DNA from: Luteibacter sp. dw_328
GTDB lineage: Bacteria > Pseudomonadota > Gammaproteobacteria > Xanthomonadales > Rhodanobacteraceae
Assembly: GCF_018449605.1 (NCBI RefSeq)
Contig: NZ_JAAVUW010000003.1
Coordinates: 310,001 to 374,000, forward strand
Length of the DNA stretch: 64,000 bases
Direction of reading: 5' to 3'
A program made the translations under genes and the position numbers. Position 1 is the stretch's first letter, and each line of letters opens with the position of its first letter. This document shows, piece by piece, positions 54,322 through 64,000 of this stretch. The notes under the pieces were generated by a model. It was not told where the DNA came from and did no database searches. It was given only the letters and a program-made list of their open reading frames with translations.

Positions 54322-55089
54322 ATGCAGCTCGAACAGGTCAGGGCCGTCATCACCGGCGGCGCATCCGGTCTCGGCCACGCCGTCGCGCAGCGCCTCGTCG
54401 CCGCGGGCGCGAAGGTCGCCCTCTTCGACGTGAACGAAGAAAAGGGCCATGCGGCCGTCGCCGCCCTCGGCAAGAACGCGAGCTTCCAGCGCACCGACGT
54501 CACCTCCGAGGAAGGCGTGACGGCCAATGTCGCCGCTGCGCAGGCCGCGATGGGTGGCCTCAATGTCGTGGTCAACTGCGCCGGCATCCTCGGCGCCGGC
54601 CGCGTGCTCGGCAAGGAAGGCCCGATGCCCCTGTCCACCTTCTCGGGCACGGTCATGGTGAACCTGGTAGGCAGCTTCAACGTGGCCAAGGCCGCTGCGC
54701 AGCTCATCCAGGCCAATGCCGCCGGTGAAGACGGCGAGCGTGGCGTGATCATCAACACGGCCTCGGTCGCCGCCTATGAAGGCCAGATCGGCCAGGCCGC
54801 CTACTCCGCCTCCAAGGGAGGCGTCGTCGGCATGACGCTCCCTATGGCTCGCGAACTGGCGCGCTTCGGCATCCGCGTGAACACCATCGCGCCGGGCATC
54901 TTCTGGACGCCCATGGTCGACGGCATGCCGCCAGCCGTGCAGGAGTCTCTGTCCGCCTCGATTCCCTTCCCGTCGCGCCTTGGTCGCCCGGAGGAATTCG
55001 CCGACACCGTGGCCTTCATCATCAACAGCCGCTATCTCAACGGCGAAACGATCCGTCTTGACGGCGCCGTCCGCCTCGCCCCGAAATAA
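54322..55089 (+). CDS. Short-chain dehydrogenase, 3-hydroxyacyl-CoA dehydrogenase type 2-like
   Basis: 255 aa. It has the NAD-binding [27 protein letters not shown], the catalytic Ser in [18 protein letters not shown] and [14 protein letters not shown]. The overall sequence resembles HSD17B10-type enzymes, which oxidise short branched 3-hydroxyacyl-CoAs. That would fit isoleucine or fatty-acid breakdown, but the context is neutral. Confidence 0.88.
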   Translation: MQLEQVRAVITGGASGLGHAVAQRLVAAGAKVALFDVNEEKGHAAVAALGKNASFQRTDVTSEEGVTANVAAAQAAMGGLNVVVNCAGILGAGRVLGKEGPMPLSTFSGTVMVNLVGSFNVAKAAAQLIQANAAGEDGERGVIINTASVAAYEGQIGQAAYSASKGGVVGMTLPMARELARFGIRVNTIAPGIFWTPMVDGMPPAVQESLSASIPFPSRLGRPEEFADTVAFIINSRYLNGETIRLDGAVRLAPK

Positions 55090-55133
55090 TCGCTCCCGCG
55101 CAATCCACTCCAAAGACATCGAAGTCGAACGCC

Positions 55134-55700
55134 ATGAAAGCATCTGATGTGAAGAAAGGTAATGTCGTCGAGCACGACGGCACCGTGTACCAGGTCCGCG
55201 ATATCGAACGCAGCTCGCCCTCGGCGCGCGGCGGCAACGTGACCTTCCGGTTCACGCTGTACTCGATCCCGGGCCAGCGCAAGTTCGACCTGAGCCTTCG
55301 CGCCGAAGACGACCTGAAGGAGGTCAGCCTCGAGCGCCGCCAGGCAAAATTCTCGTACATGGACGGCGACAACTTCGTCTTCATGGACGACGAGGACTAC
55401 ACCCAGTACACGCTCGGTCCCGATGTGGTCGGCGAGAACGCCGGCTATGTCGTAGAAGATATTGAGGGCTACTACGTGCAGGTGATCGACGAAGCACCGG
55501 TCGGCCTGCAGGTTCCGACGTCGGTCGTCCTGTCCGTGATCGATACGGCTCCGGAGCTGAAGGGCTCCAGCGCCACCAAGCGCAATAAGCCGGCCAAGCT
55601 GCAGACCGGCATCGAAGTGCAGGTCCCCGAATACATCACCAACGGAGAGAAGGTGACGGTGAATACGCTTACCGGCGAGTTTGCGGGCCGCGCTTCGTGA
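55134..55700 (+). CDS. yeiP: Elongation factor P-like protein EfpL (YeiP)
   Basis: 188 aa with three beta-barrel domains. The loop that in EF-P carries the modified Lys reads SPSARGGN with Arg, as in the EfpL/YeiP group. The C-terminal [20 protein letters not shown] is conserved. It helps ribosomes past proline-rich and other stalling motifs. Start at ATG 55134. Confidence 0.92.
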   Translation: MKASDVKKGNVVEHDGTVYQVRDIERSSPSARGGNVTFRFTLYSIPGQRKFDLSLRAEDDLKEVSLERRQAKFSYMDGDNFVFMDDEDYTQYTLGPDVVGENAGYVVEDIEGYYVQVIDEAPVGLQVPTSVVLSVIDTAPELKGSSATKRNKPAKLQTGIEVQVPEYITNGEKVTVNTLTGEFAGRAS

Positions 55701-55704
55701 TCGC

Positions 55705-57774
55705 ATGACCAAGAGCTATTCGTTCCGCGCCAGCGTCATCGACACGTTGATTCGGACGAAGCGGCCCGATGTTCCCATGCGGGTCGCACTGCGCAACACT
55801 GCTGCGGTGGTGTTGCCGCTTGCCGCGGGCATGTACACCGGGTACCCGCAGGTCGGCATCGGCATCGCCGCCGGTGCGCTGGACACGATGTTCTCGGACC
55901 AGCCCGGTCCGTACCAGCAACGCCTCAACCGTCTCTTCCTGGCGGCACTGGCAGCTGGCGTCGCTTCGCTGGTCGGCTTCCTGATCGGCGACGACGTGCT
56001 ACCGATGTGCGTCGCCTGCGCGCTGTGCGGTTTCTTCGGTGGCCTGCTCGTCGTCTTCGGTGCGGACATCGCTCGGGTGGGCATGACCAGCATGCTGCTG
56101 TTGGTGATCACGGCCGCCACGCCACAAGACGTCCGCGGTGCACTCTCCGGCGGCGGCCTGATTTTCGCCGGCGGCATGCTTCTGGCGGTGTTCTCCATCG
56201 CGGCATGGCCGCTGCAACGCTATCGGCCGGAACGGGCCGCGCTCGCCCTGGTGTATCGCGGGCTCGCCGATCTCGCGCGCAAGCCGCACAAGGATGGCGA
56301 AGCTCCCGGCATCACCGATGCCATGAACGCCCTGCAGCTCACCCTGCTCGGCCGCCACCACGCACACGGACGTGCGATGGAAGCCTTTCGCGTGCTGCTC
56401 GAGCTTGCGGAGCGCATTCGCCTGGAGCTGGTCGCCATGGCCGAGCTCGAAGTGAAGCGCGAAAGCATGGGCGAGATGTTCCGCAATGATGCCGCCCGCG
56501 TTCTCACCGCCACCGCGGACGCCCTCGACGCGGCGGAGCCGCCGCAACGCGCCGAGCGCGCGCTGGCGACGCTTCAGGCGAGCGAACGCGCCCTCCTGGC
56601 CGGCACGACCGGCACGGGCATCGGCGCCCACATCCAGGCGCTGTCGGGCCAGCTCGCCGCCGTGGTCCGCAATACGAACTGGGCGGGCAGCCGCGGTGAA
56701 GAACGCGCCCAACGTGCGGAAACCAGCCTCCCGGAGACGTTGCGCAGCGCGTCGCCGCTGGCCACGCTACGGGCGAATATCACGCCGCACTCCGTGGCAT
56801 TTCGTCATGCCGTGCGCTGCGCGGTGGTGCTCACGCTGGCTTTCGCCGTGTCGCGTTATTTCCACCTGCCACATGGTTACTGGCTGCCGATGACCGCTGC
56901 CATCGTGCTGCGCCCGGATTTCGCCGCCACCTTCAACTTCGGCCTGCTGCGTGTCGTCGGCACGGTGCTCGGCCTCATGCTGACCACCTTCGTGCTGCGA
57001 CTGACACCGGACGTGGTCTGGGCGCATATCGCCGTGATGGGCGTACTGTGCGTGGCCTTCCGCTACCTCGCCGGGGCGCATTACGGCATTGCTGTCGCCG
57101 CACTGACCGGCACGGTCGTCGTGCTGCTCTCGTTCGAAGGCGTCGATCCGTTCAACGCGATGTCCGATCGCGTGCTCAATACCGCGCTGGGCAGCGCCAT
57201 GGCCTTGCTGGCCTACGTGCTGTGGCCGTCGTGGGAGCGTAGCCGTGCGCGCATCGCCTTGTCGGAGATGCTCGTCGCCTATGCGGACTACCTCGACACC
57301 CTGGTCGAGCCGGCAGATCGCGGCACACGGCACCAGGTGCGCAATGCCACCCGAACCGCGCGCACCAATGCGCAGGCCTCGGTCGACCGCCTGCGCGCCG
57401 AGCCCGGCACGCCCGCAGTGCTGCAGGAACTGGCCGAAACCCTCTACGCCAACGGCAACCGCCTGGCGCGTACGGCGATGACGCTGGAAGCCCTCATCGA
57501 TGTCGACGACGTCCCGGAGGAATGGGTCCATGTCGGGCCCTTCATCCGCGAGGCTTCCATGGCATTGCGCGAACAGGGTGAGGCCCTCACCGTGGCCGAA
57601 GGCGCGACGGTGCCGCCCGACCTCCGCGAGCACCAGCGGGCGCTGGTGCAGGCCCTGGCCCGGACGAAAGACCGGGAACTGGCCGAAGCGATAGGGCGCC
57701 TCACGGACCGCCTGACGGACAACGTGGATACGGTGGCGCATGTGGTCACCCGACGCTCCGTCACGCCCTCCTGA
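55705..57774 (+). CDS. FUSC family transporter (YccS/AaeB-like)
   Basis: 689 aa with two blocks of membrane segments (about 25-160 and 370-520), each followed by a cytoplasmic helical region. The second block opens with FRHAVRCAVVLTLAFAVSR and HGYWLPMTAAIVLRPDF, the FUSC signature. Members export aromatic carboxylic acids. The start was set at ATG 55705, 4 bp after the efpL stop. Confidence 0.9.
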   Translation: MTKSYSFRASVIDTLIRTKRPDVPMRVALRNTAAVVLPLAAGMYTGYPQVGIGIAAGALDTMFSDQPGPYQQRLNRLFLAALAAGVASLVGFLIGDDVLPMCVACALCGFFGGLLVVFGADIARVGMTSMLLLVITAATPQDVRGALSGGGLIFAGGMLLAVFSIAAWPLQRYRPERAALALVYRGLADLARKPHKDGEAPGITDAMNALQLTLLGRHHAHGRAMEAFRVLLELAERIRLELVAMAELEVKRESMGEMFRNDAARVLTATADALDAAEPPQRAERALATLQASERALLAGTTGTGIGAHIQALSGQLAAVVRNTNWAGSRGEERAQRAETSLPETLRSASPLATLRANITPHSVAFRHAVRCAVVLTLAFAVSRYFHLPHGYWLPMTAAIVLRPDFAATFNFGLLRVVGTVLGLMLTTFVLRLTPDVVWAHIAVMGVLCVAFRYLAGAHYGIAVAALTGTVVVLLSFEGVDPFNAMSDRVLNTALGSAMALLAYVLWPSWERSRARIALSEMLVAYADYLDTLVEPADRGTRHQVRNATRTARTNAQASVDRLRAEPGTPAVLQELAETLYANGNRLARTAMTLEALIDVDDVPEEWVHVGPFIREASMALREQGEALTVAEGATVPPDLREHQRALVQALARTKDRELAEAIGRLTDRLTDNVDTVAHVVTRRSVTPS

Positions 57775-57851
57775 CGCCGATACGGCGCGCCGGCGGCGGC
57801 GTGTTGCAGCGCGAGAGGTCCCCGGCCCCCGCCGGCGCTACACTCGACCCC

Positions 57852-58877
57852 ATGCTGAAGATCGACACCCACGCGCACATCCTGCCCCGTGACTGGCCCG
57901 ATCTCGCGGCCCGCTACGGCGACGACCGCTTCCCCGTGATGACCCATTCCAGTGGCCACCACCGGATCTACAAGGACGGGCGGTTTTTCCGCGAAGTCTG
58001 GGAGTCCGCCTTCGACGCGGAGCACCGGATCGCCGACTACGCGCGCTTCGGCGTCGGCGTCCAGGTGGTCTCAACGGTGCCGGTGATGTTCTCTTACTGG
58101 GCGAAGGGCCATCAGGCCCTTGAGCTGCACACGCATCTGAACGACGACATGGCTCGGGTCTGCCAGGACCACCCGCGTCACTACGCGGGCATCGGCACGG
58201 TACCCCTGCAGTCGCCCTCGCTGGCAATTCGCGAGCTGGAGCGCTGCATCGACGAGCTCGGGCTGCAGGGCGTGCAGATCGGCTCGCACTGCAACGATTG
58301 GAACCTCGATGCGCCCGAGCTGTTTCCGTTTTTCGAGGCGGCCGCCGACCTCGACGCCGCCGTGCTCGTCCACCCGTGGGACATGATGGGCGCCGACACG
58401 ATGCCCAAGTACTGGCTGCCCTGGCTGGTCGGCATGCCCGCCGAACAATCCCGCGCGGCCTGCGCGTTGATCTTCGGCGGCGTACTCGAACGCCTGCCAT
58501 CGCTGAAGATCATGCTCGCTCACGGCGGCGGCAGCTTCCCTTATTCCATCGGCCGTATCGAGCACGGCTTCCGTATGCGTCCGGACCTCGTCGCCACCGA
58601 CAACGCGCGCAACCCACGCGAGTATCTCTCGCGGATGTACTTCGATTCCTGCGTGCACGACGACGCCGCGCTGCGTTACCTGCTCGAGGTGGCCGGCACC
58701 GACCGCGTGATGCTCGGCACCGACTACCCATTCCCCCTGGGGGAACAGGAGCCAGGCAGCGGCATCGAAGCCCTCGGGCTCGACGACACCTCCCGGGCGC
58801 GGCTGTTCCACGGAACGGCCCTGGAATGGCTGGGTATCCCGCTGTCGCGCTTCCAGACCATGTCCGCCGTCGCGTGA
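57852..58877 (+). CDS. 2-amino-3-carboxymuconate-6-semialdehyde decarboxylase
   Basis: 341 aa, amidohydrolase fold. Zinc ligands are in IDTHAHILP (His7, His9), VLVHPWDMMG and MLGTDYPFPLG, with the catalytic HGGGSFPY. ACMSD draws kynurenine-pathway flux away from quinolinate/NAD towards glutarate. The start ATG 57852 gives the family N-terminus. The kynU gene lies just downstream. Confidence 0.93.
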   Translation: MLKIDTHAHILPRDWPDLAARYGDDRFPVMTHSSGHHRIYKDGRFFREVWESAFDAEHRIADYARFGVGVQVVSTVPVMFSYWAKGHQALELHTHLNDDMARVCQDHPRHYAGIGTVPLQSPSLAIRELERCIDELGLQGVQIGSHCNDWNLDAPELFPFFEAAADLDAAVLVHPWDMMGADTMPKYWLPWLVGMPAEQSRAACALIFGGVLERLPSLKIMLAHGGGSFPYSIGRIEHGFRMRPDLVATDNARNPREYLSRMYFDSCVHDDAALRYLLEVAGTDRVMLGTDYPFPLGEQEPGSGIEALGLDDTSRARLFHGTALEWLGIPLSRFQTMSAVA

Positions 58878-58975
58878 CGCAACGCACACTGTCGCGGGCC
58901 ATGCACGACAGGGCGCTGTGCAAGAATGCCCGCGTTGCGCCGCGCCGCCGCGGCCTCTACGGGGAACCCCTGATC

Positions 58976-59473
58976 GTGAAACGCCTCCTGCGTACCATTC
59001 CGTTTGCCTTCCTGTTGGCCAGCCCGTTCGCGACGGCCGCCGATGTATCCATGGCGGGCGGTGCCCTCCACGTGTCCGTCCCCGATACCTGGGTGCCGAT
59101 CATGCAGTCCGAAGGCGAGACGGAGACCCAGGTATTCCAGGTACCCGGTTCCACCGGGGCGGACGCGACACTGGCGCGGGTGTCGATCACCCTCCAGAAG
59201 GTGCCCAACCTCAACGGTTTCCAGCAGTTCTCGGGAAACATGCGTAGCCGCGCCTCCGGCCTGACCGAATACGCCGCCGGCAAGGCGACCTCGCCCACCG
59301 AGCACGTCTACACGGCGAAGGAAGGCAAGGTAAAACTCGACTACTTCGAGCGTTATTTCTACAGTGGTGGCTATGCGATCCAGCTCCGCTGCGTCCGCCC
59401 GACCGGCGATGCCAAGTGGAATGCCTCGTTCGACAAGGGTTGCGCCGACGTAGCAGCCCGTATGCCCTCCTGA
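58976..59473 (+). CDS. Exported protein of unknown function
   Basis: 165 aa from GTG 58976 with a signal peptide (MKRLLRTIPFAFLLASPFATAADVSM if GTG is read as Met, the second residue being Lys). The mature domain is beta-rich (ALHVSVPDTWVPIMQSEGE; FQQFSGNMRSRASG). No family recognised. It lies between ACMSD and kynU and may only be a passenger in that operon. Confidence 0.65.
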   Translation: MKRLLRTIPFAFLLASPFATAADVSMAGGALHVSVPDTWVPIMQSEGETETQVFQVPGSTGADATLARVSITLQKVPNLNGFQQFSGNMRSRASGLTEYAAGKATSPTEHVYTAKEGKVKLDYFERYFYSGGYAIQLRCVRPTGDAKWNASFDKGCADVAARMPS

Positions 59474-59492
59474 TTCCCAAGGTAGTCAACGT

Positions 59493-60773
59493 ATGACCGG
59501 TTTCGAAGCGACGCGCGGTTGGGCCCAAGCCCAGGATGCGGCCGATCCCCTGCGCGCGTTCCGCGACGAATTCCACATCCCGCCGCACCACGGGCGGGAA
59601 ACCCTGTACTTCTGCGGCAACTCGCTGGGCCTGCAACCGAAGGGTGTTCGGGCGGCGGTTGAAGCGGAGCTGGCCGACTGGTCGGAGCTGGCGGTCGAGG
59701 CGCATTTTCGCGGCCGTTCGCCATGGATGCATTACCACGAGTACGTGCGTGACGCGATGGCGGAGGTGGTCGGCGCGCAGCCGCACGAAGTCGTTGCCAT
59801 GAACACGCTGGGCGTGAACCTGCACCTGATGATGGTGAGCTTCTATCGGCCCACCGCCGAGCGCCCGGCCATCCTCATGGAAGCCGGCGCGTTCCCCACC
59901 GACCGTTATGCGCTCGAGTCACAGGTGCGTTTTCATGGCTTCGATCCTTCGACGGATCTGATCGAGATTCAGCCTGATGGCCCCGGCGGCACGCTGTCGA
60001 TGGCGGCCATCGAGGAAGCCATTGCGGAGCATGGGCATCGAGTGGCGCTCGTCATGTTGCCGGGGGTGCAGTACCGCACCGGCCAGGTCTTCGACCTCGC
60101 CGCGATCGTAAGGCTGGCGCGTGCGCAGGGTTGCCTCGTGGGTTTCGATCTGGCCCACGCCGTGGGCAACCTGCCCCTGGCGCTGCATGACAGCGGCGCG
60201 GATTTCGCGGTGTGGTGCACGTACAAGTACCTCAACGCCGGTCCCGGTGCAGTCGCCGGCTGCTTCGTGCACGAGCGCCACGCGAACGCCGACGTACCGC
60301 GCTTTGCCGGCTGGTGGGGCCACGACAAGTCCACGCGCTTCCAGATGGGCCCGCAGTTCGTGCCCACGCCGGGTGCGGACGGTTGGCAGCTGTCGAATCC
60401 GCCGATCCTCGCGCTGGCGCCACTGCGCGCGTCGCTGGATGTGTTTACGCGTGCAGGCATCGACAACCTGGTGGCGAAGAGCCGCCGCCTCACCGCCTAC
60501 CTCGACTGGCTCATTCGTAGCCGACTCGACGAGACGCTCGACATCGTCACGCCGAACGATCCCTTGCAGCGTGGTGCGCAGCTTTCGGTGCGCGTGCGTG
60601 CCGGGCGTGATGCGGGACGTGCCTTGTTCGGTTATCTCGAACAGCAGGGGATCATCGGTGACTGGCGCGAGCCCGACGTCATCCGTCTTTCGCCCACGCC
60701 GCTGTACAACCGCTTCGCGGATTGCCTGGGCGCCGTGGAAGCGATCGAAGCGTGGCGCGGGACGCAGGCGTGA
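59493..60773 (+). CDS. kynU: Kynureninase
   Basis: 426 aa PLP enzyme that cleaves kynurenine or 3-hydroxykynurenine to (hydroxy)anthranilate and alanine. It has YFCGNSLGLQPKG, GFDLAHAVGNLPL and the PLP Lys245 in WCTYKYLNAGPG. With ACMSD nearby it indicates a bacterial kynurenine pathway, known in Xanthomonads as a route to NAD. Confidence 0.95.
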   Translation: MTGFEATRGWAQAQDAADPLRAFRDEFHIPPHHGRETLYFCGNSLGLQPKGVRAAVEAELADWSELAVEAHFRGRSPWMHYHEYVRDAMAEVVGAQPHEVVAMNTLGVNLHLMMVSFYRPTAERPAILMEAGAFPTDRYALESQVRFHGFDPSTDLIEIQPDGPGGTLSMAAIEEAIAEHGHRVALVMLPGVQYRTGQVFDLAAIVRLARAQGCLVGFDLAHAVGNLPLALHDSGADFAVWCTYKYLNAGPGAVAGCFVHERHANADVPRFAGWWGHDKSTRFQMGPQFVPTPGADGWQLSNPPILALAPLRASLDVFTRAGIDNLVAKSRRLTAYLDWLIRSRLDETLDIVTPNDPLQRGAQLSVRVRAGRDAGRALFGYLEQQGIIGDWREPDVIRLSPTPLYNRFADCLGAVEAIEAWRGTQA

Positions 60774-61471
60774 GCGCGCAGGAGCTCTTTCCGACGCCGT
60801 ACAGCGAGCGGGGCAATGGGTTTGCCGTGCAGGCGGTGACGCATTGGTTGCGTGTCGCACCAGGGCGCGTGATGCTGGGTCTGAAGGCAGGTGGTTTGCC
60901 GGTCGCCTTGCCCGACCGTCCTGCGACGGTGTCACACCGCGGCATCGAAGCGAAGTCGGATGGTCACGTCACGGCCATCGAAGATGTCAGCAGCGTGTGG
61001 CTGCGCGAGCATCCGGATGTCACCTCACGCTACATCGCAGCGCTACGCAGCGTGTTGAAGAATCCACGTATCCGCCTCGACGGCTACGCGACACATGCCA
61101 TCTTCACCGGGTCGATAGAGCTTTACGCGGGCTCACGTATGGACAGTATCGCGTTCGAACTCGACGATGAGGACGGTTCGTACGAGCGAGTGATCGAACT
61201 TCTGCGTCATGCACCACGCGACGCCCGCACCGCCTTCGCGATGCCGCCCGAACCCGGCATGGGCAGCTTCGAGGATCCGCTCTTTCTCGCGGGCGATCAG
61301 GCGTGGATAGATGGGCAGCGGGTACTCATCGAATACATCCCTGACGAAGGCGGTCGTGCGGAGACAGTGGCGCTTGATCGTGATGCGTTGGCGGACGCGG
61401 TTGAGCGGGCGTGGTACGCCATGATCGACGTGGCCGAGCGGATACGCACGGACCTTGGTCGGCCGACTTAA
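60770..61471 (+). CDS. Protein of unknown function coupled to kynU
   Basis: 233 aa starting at GTG 60770, overlapping the kynU stop by 4 bp (GTGA). Soluble, with charged DGYATHAIFTGSIELYAGSR and a helical C-terminus (ALADAVERAWYAMIDVAERI). Family not recognised. The overlap suggests co-expression with kynU. Confidence 0.65.
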   Translation: MSAQELFPTPYSERGNGFAVQAVTHWLRVAPGRVMLGLKAGGLPVALPDRPATVSHRGIEAKSDGHVTAIEDVSSVWLREHPDVTSRYIAALRSVLKNPRIRLDGYATHAIFTGSIELYAGSRMDSIAFELDDEDGSYERVIELLRHAPRDARTAFAMPPEPGMGSFEDPLFLAGDQAWIDGQRVLIEYIPDEGGRAETVALDRDALADAVERAWYAMIDVAERIRTDLGRPT

Positions 61472-61526
61472 GCGGGAGAACCCAGACCGGTACGGAGTTC
61501 GGATGCCTTGGGGGCGAGCCTGAACG

Positions 61527-62096
61527 TCATATCAAATCATATCCGTGCCGCAAGGCGTCTAGGCTCTCTTGAGCTGCGGCGCGTACATCGGAATCAGGGT
61601 CCGTTGCGAGAACCGTTAGTGCGGCAACGGAGCGTTCCGACCCGTCCATGAATTCCAACAGGAAGGCAACGACCCCTCGGACGTCGGGCGACGTGTCCGT
61701 CGCTGCCGAAAGGATCGCGTCCCAGGCGTCATCCCCCCGAAGATGCCCGAGAGACGATATCGCCGAGAGTCGGACCTCGTCGTCCATGTCGTGCGCCATG
61801 CGCGACAGTAGCGGAACGCTCAACGCGCGAAACGGATAATCAGGCGTCCCGAACTGGCCGAGCACATAGGCGGCCACTTCGCGCACGTAGGCGTCGGCGT
61901 GAGATGCAAGTCCGACAATTCGATTGAAGTCCTCGCTATCGCCGCCCGAAATATGAAGGAGGAAACCGGCTGAACTTCGCACGATCTGATCGCCATCCGT
62001 CAGGAGGTTGATCAACTCCGACGTGCTGCAGTCACTCATACCCTTGCGTACGAAATAGCGCGAGAGTTTCTCAGTTTCGTCGTCACTATCCAGCAT
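61527..62096 (-). CDS. HEAT-repeat protein
   Basis: 189 aa made of helical repeats (AAYVLGQFGTPDYPFRAL, RLSAISSLGHLRGDDAWD, DVRGVVAFLLEFMDGS, DVRAAAQESLDAL), at least four HEAT/PBS-lyase-like units. Likely a protein-binding scaffold. Partner unknown. Confidence 0.82.
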   Translation of the reverse strand: MLDSDDETEKLSRYFVRKGMSDCSTSELINLLTDGDQIVRSSAGFLLHISGGDSEDFNRIVGLASHADAYVREVAAYVLGQFGTPDYPFRALSVPLLSRMAHDMDDEVRLSAISSLGHLRGDDAWDAILSAATDTSPDVRGVVAFLLEFMDGSERSVAALTVLATDPDSDVRAAAQESLDALRHGYDLI

Positions 62097-62127
62097 CTGA
62101 TCGCTCCTTAAGTCTCACGTCAGCACC

Positions 62128-63390
62128 TCACTCTGAACGGGGATGCCGAACCTGCCCTACCCCACGGACTACGAAGCGCTCGACTGTCAACGACTCCGCA
62201 CCCATCGGACCGTACGCATGCAAACGCGTCGTCGAAATGCCGATCTCCGTTCCGAGACCGAGTTCACCACCGTCACTGAAGCGCGAGGAAGCGTTGACCA
62301 TGACGACTGCGGAGCGGATGGCACGGACGAACTTATCCGCTGCGTAGGAATCGCGTGTTGCAATCACTTCGGTGTGGTCCGAGCCATAGCGACGAATGTG
62401 TTCAATGGCTTCGTCGAGACTGTCGACCACGCGCACGGCAATGATGAGATCGAGGAACTCCGCGGCGTAGTCGTCTTCGCTGGCGGGTTCGGCGTCGTCG
62501 ATAAGCATGCGAGTCGCCTCGTCACCACGGATCTCGACACCCAGGTCGCGCAACTCCCTTGAGGCTCGCGGCAGGAAGCTCGCCGCGATGTCTTTATGCA
62601 CGAGGAGCGTTTCCAGCGCATTGCAGACGCCAGGGCGGCTGGTCTTACCATCCACGAGAAGCCGCAGTGCAAGCTCCGGATCAGCATCGCGATCAACGTA
62701 AAGGTGACAGACGCCCTTGTAATGCTTGATCACGGGCACACGCGCGTGCTCCGCGACGAATCGAATCAGGCCTTCGCCACCTCGCGGAATCGCGAGATCA
62801 ACGATGTCGGTGAGCTGAAGTAGTTCGACCATTGTTTCGCGACGGGGATCATCGATCAGCGTCAGGGCCGCTTCGGGCACCCCGCTCGCCTTGAGCGCAC
62901 GTCGCAGCGCGGCGGCAATCGCGACATTGGATTGCATGGCGTCGGAACCCCCGCGCAGGATCACCGCATTGCCCGCCATCAGGCACAACGCGGCGGCATC
63001 GGCGGTGACGTTCGGCCGTGCCTCATAGATCATCGCGATCACGCCGAGCGGAATGCGCACACGCTCAACGACGATACCGTTGGGGCGCGTCTCGCGTCGC
63101 GTCGTGATGCCAACGGGATCAGGCAGCGTCGCCACCTCGCAGATCGCAGCGACGATGCCGGCGATGCGCGAGGCATCCAGACGCAGGCGATCGAGCATCG
63201 CGTCACTGGTGCCATTCGCGCGGGCAGCATCCATGTCCCTTGCGTTGGCGTCGAGCACGACACTTTCGTCCGCGGCAAGTGCACTCGCCATGGCATGAAG
63301 GAGGCTTCGCTTGGCCTCGGTATCGAGGCTGGCGATTGCCGCCGCGGCGTCCCGGCAGGCAAGCGCCTTATCACGCAGGGAAGAAGTCAT
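62128..63390 (-). CDS. proA: Glutamate-5-semialdehyde dehydrogenase
   Basis: 420 aa NADPH-dependent enzyme of proline synthesis that reduces glutamyl-5-phosphate. The active-site Cys is in [43 protein letters not shown] and the C-terminal ETEIGIST-like [18 protein letters not shown] fit the family. ATG 63388-63390 was preferred over TTG 63403-63405, which would overlap the proB stop. Confidence 0.96.
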   Translation of the reverse strand: MTSSLRDKALACRDAAAAIASLDTEAKRSLLHAMASALAADESVVLDANARDMDAARANGTSDAMLDRLRLDASRIAGIVAAICEVATLPDPVGITTRRETRPNGIVVERVRIPLGVIAMIYEARPNVTADAAALCLMAGNAVILRGGSDAMQSNVAIAAALRRALKASGVPEAALTLIDDPRRETMVELLQLTDIVDLAIPRGGEGLIRFVAEHARVPVIKHYKGVCHLYVDRDADPELALRLLVDGKTSRPGVCNALETLLVHKDIAASFLPRASRELRDLGVEIRGDEATRMLIDDAEPASEDDYAAEFLDLIIAVRVVDSLDEAIEHIRRYGSDHTEVIATRDSYAADKFVRAIRSAVVMVNASSRFSDGGELGLGTEIGISTTRLHAYGPMGAESLTVERFVVRGVGQVRHPRSE

Positions 63391-63401
63391 CGGGGCCTCG
63401 G

Positions 63402-64000
63402 TCAATGCGTCAGGGCGACGAGATCGTCGCGGTGGACGACGTTCTCACCGTAGCTATAACCGAGCGTCGTTTCGATATCGCGGGTGTGACGCCGCGCGAT
63501 GCGGCGCACGTCGGCGGCCGAGTACTGCGCGATGCCACGTGCAAAGGGTGCTTGTTCATCGGCGATATCAATCACGTCGCCACGGGCGAAGTCGCCTTCG
63601 GCCGCGACCACGCCACCAGGGAGCAACGAGGCGCCACGGGAGCGCAAGGCTTCGCCCGCGCCGGCATCGACCGTGATCTTGCCTGTTGGCGGCGCGTGGC
63701 GCAGCCAGTACTTGCGGGCCGCCAGTGGTGTCCTCGGCGCGCGCAGGCGCGTGCCGGTGAGGATCCCGTCCGCCAACTGCTCTATGCATGCCGCATCACG
63801 GCCGTCGAAAAGGAGGGTCTCGATGCCGGCCGCTGCGGCCTTCCCTGCCGCTTCGAGCTTCGTTCGCATACCGCCGGTGCCTGCCGCGCTACCGGCGCCG
63901 CCCGCGCTGGCCAGGTGTTGCTCGGTAACTTCCGCGACATCGTCGATGGGCTGTGCAAGCGAATCGGTACGGGGGTTCGCCGTGTACAAGCCTGCGACGT
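63402..64000 (-). CDS. proB: Glutamate 5-kinase, C-terminal part (right edge cuts the 5' end)
   Basis: About 199 residues are present, from [12 protein letters not shown] through [20 protein letters not shown] (amino-acid kinase C-terminus) to a PUA domain ([21 protein letters not shown]). ProB phosphorylates glutamate, the first and feedback-controlled step of proline synthesis. Its stop lies 11 bp before the proA ATG, so they form an operon. The N-terminus is outside the window. Confidence 0.95.
   Translation of the reverse strand, partial: VAGLYTANPRTDSLAQPIDDVAEVTEQHLASAGGAGSAAGTGGMRTKLEAAGKAAAAGIETLLFDGRDAACIEQLADGILTGTRLRAPRTPLAARKYWLRHAPPTGKITVDAGAGEALRSRGASLLPGGVVAAEGDFARGDVIDIADEQAPFARGIAQYSAADVRRIARRHTRDIETTLGYSYGENVVHRDDLVALTH

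Noticed and set aside
53503-55143. 546-codon minus-strand ORF
   Set aside because: Covers the GNAT and SDR genes in antisense. The sense frames have full family motifs.

Overview
The window is GC-rich chromosomal DNA from a gammaproteobacterium of the Xanthomonadales. The gene content points to the Rhodanobacteraceae (Luteibacter or Dyella type): an hflK-hflX-hfq-miaA block, an S46 dipeptidyl peptidase, an M1 peptidase, kynurenine-pathway genes (ACMSD and kynureninase), EfpL, and cspA-type genes. This placement is an inference from gene content, not a database match.

Layout. 1-3.9 kb: minus-strand hflK (cut by the left edge), hflX, hfq, miaA. 4.0-6.1 kb: a secreted two-lobed aspartyl protease, then five ungapped 82-bp repeats built around DnaA-box-like 9-mers, with one small membrane protein gene among them. 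6.1-26.5 kb: housekeeping and peptidase genes, including S46, tdh, a 1199-aa AsmA-like protein, kbl, an RsuA/RluB-type pseudouridine synthase, an NlpC/P60 peptidase, YggS, M20, ComEA-like, SET, GNAT, M1, a prolyl-4-hydroxylase-like oxygenase, GIY-YIG, a MocR-like aminotransferase without its DNA-binding domain, and TcdA. 26.5-30.9 kb: a class II cytochrome c-like gene followed by a sensor kinase, a response regulator and a CqsA/LqsA-type synthase. These last three form a complete candidate alpha-hydroxyketone quorum-sensing circuit. 30.9-41.5 kb: DUF962, pirin, hydrolase, two cold-shock genes, a lipoprotein, YcaQ, an EF-hand protein, outer membrane phospholipase A, SlyD, and leucine-catabolism genes (biotin-carboxylase subunit and HMG-CoA lyase).

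41.5-52.3 kb is a lower-GC accessory mosaic. It starts with two integron gene cassettes bounded by three attC sites and no integron integrase, then a partial second copy of the HMG-CoA lyase 3' end. Next is a roughly 4.1-kb element flanked by two copies of a tRNA-Phe 3' end; it carries a HEPN-like gene, a tRNA-Asn remnant, an AAA ATPase, a broken tyrosine integrase and a Cas2/VapD-like small protein. An Arc-type repressor locus with an operator pair follows. Last is a large serine recombinase with two overlapping downstream genes, beside a decayed copy of the same module.

52.5-64 kb returns to core genes: two GNATs, an SDR, efpL, a FUSC transporter, ACMSD and kynU (tryptophan to NAD), a HEAT-repeat protein, proA, and proB (cut by the right edge).

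The main points for follow-up are the DnaA-box repeat array, the Cqs/Lqs-type signalling cluster, and the integrase-less cassette array joined to a duplicated core-gene end.
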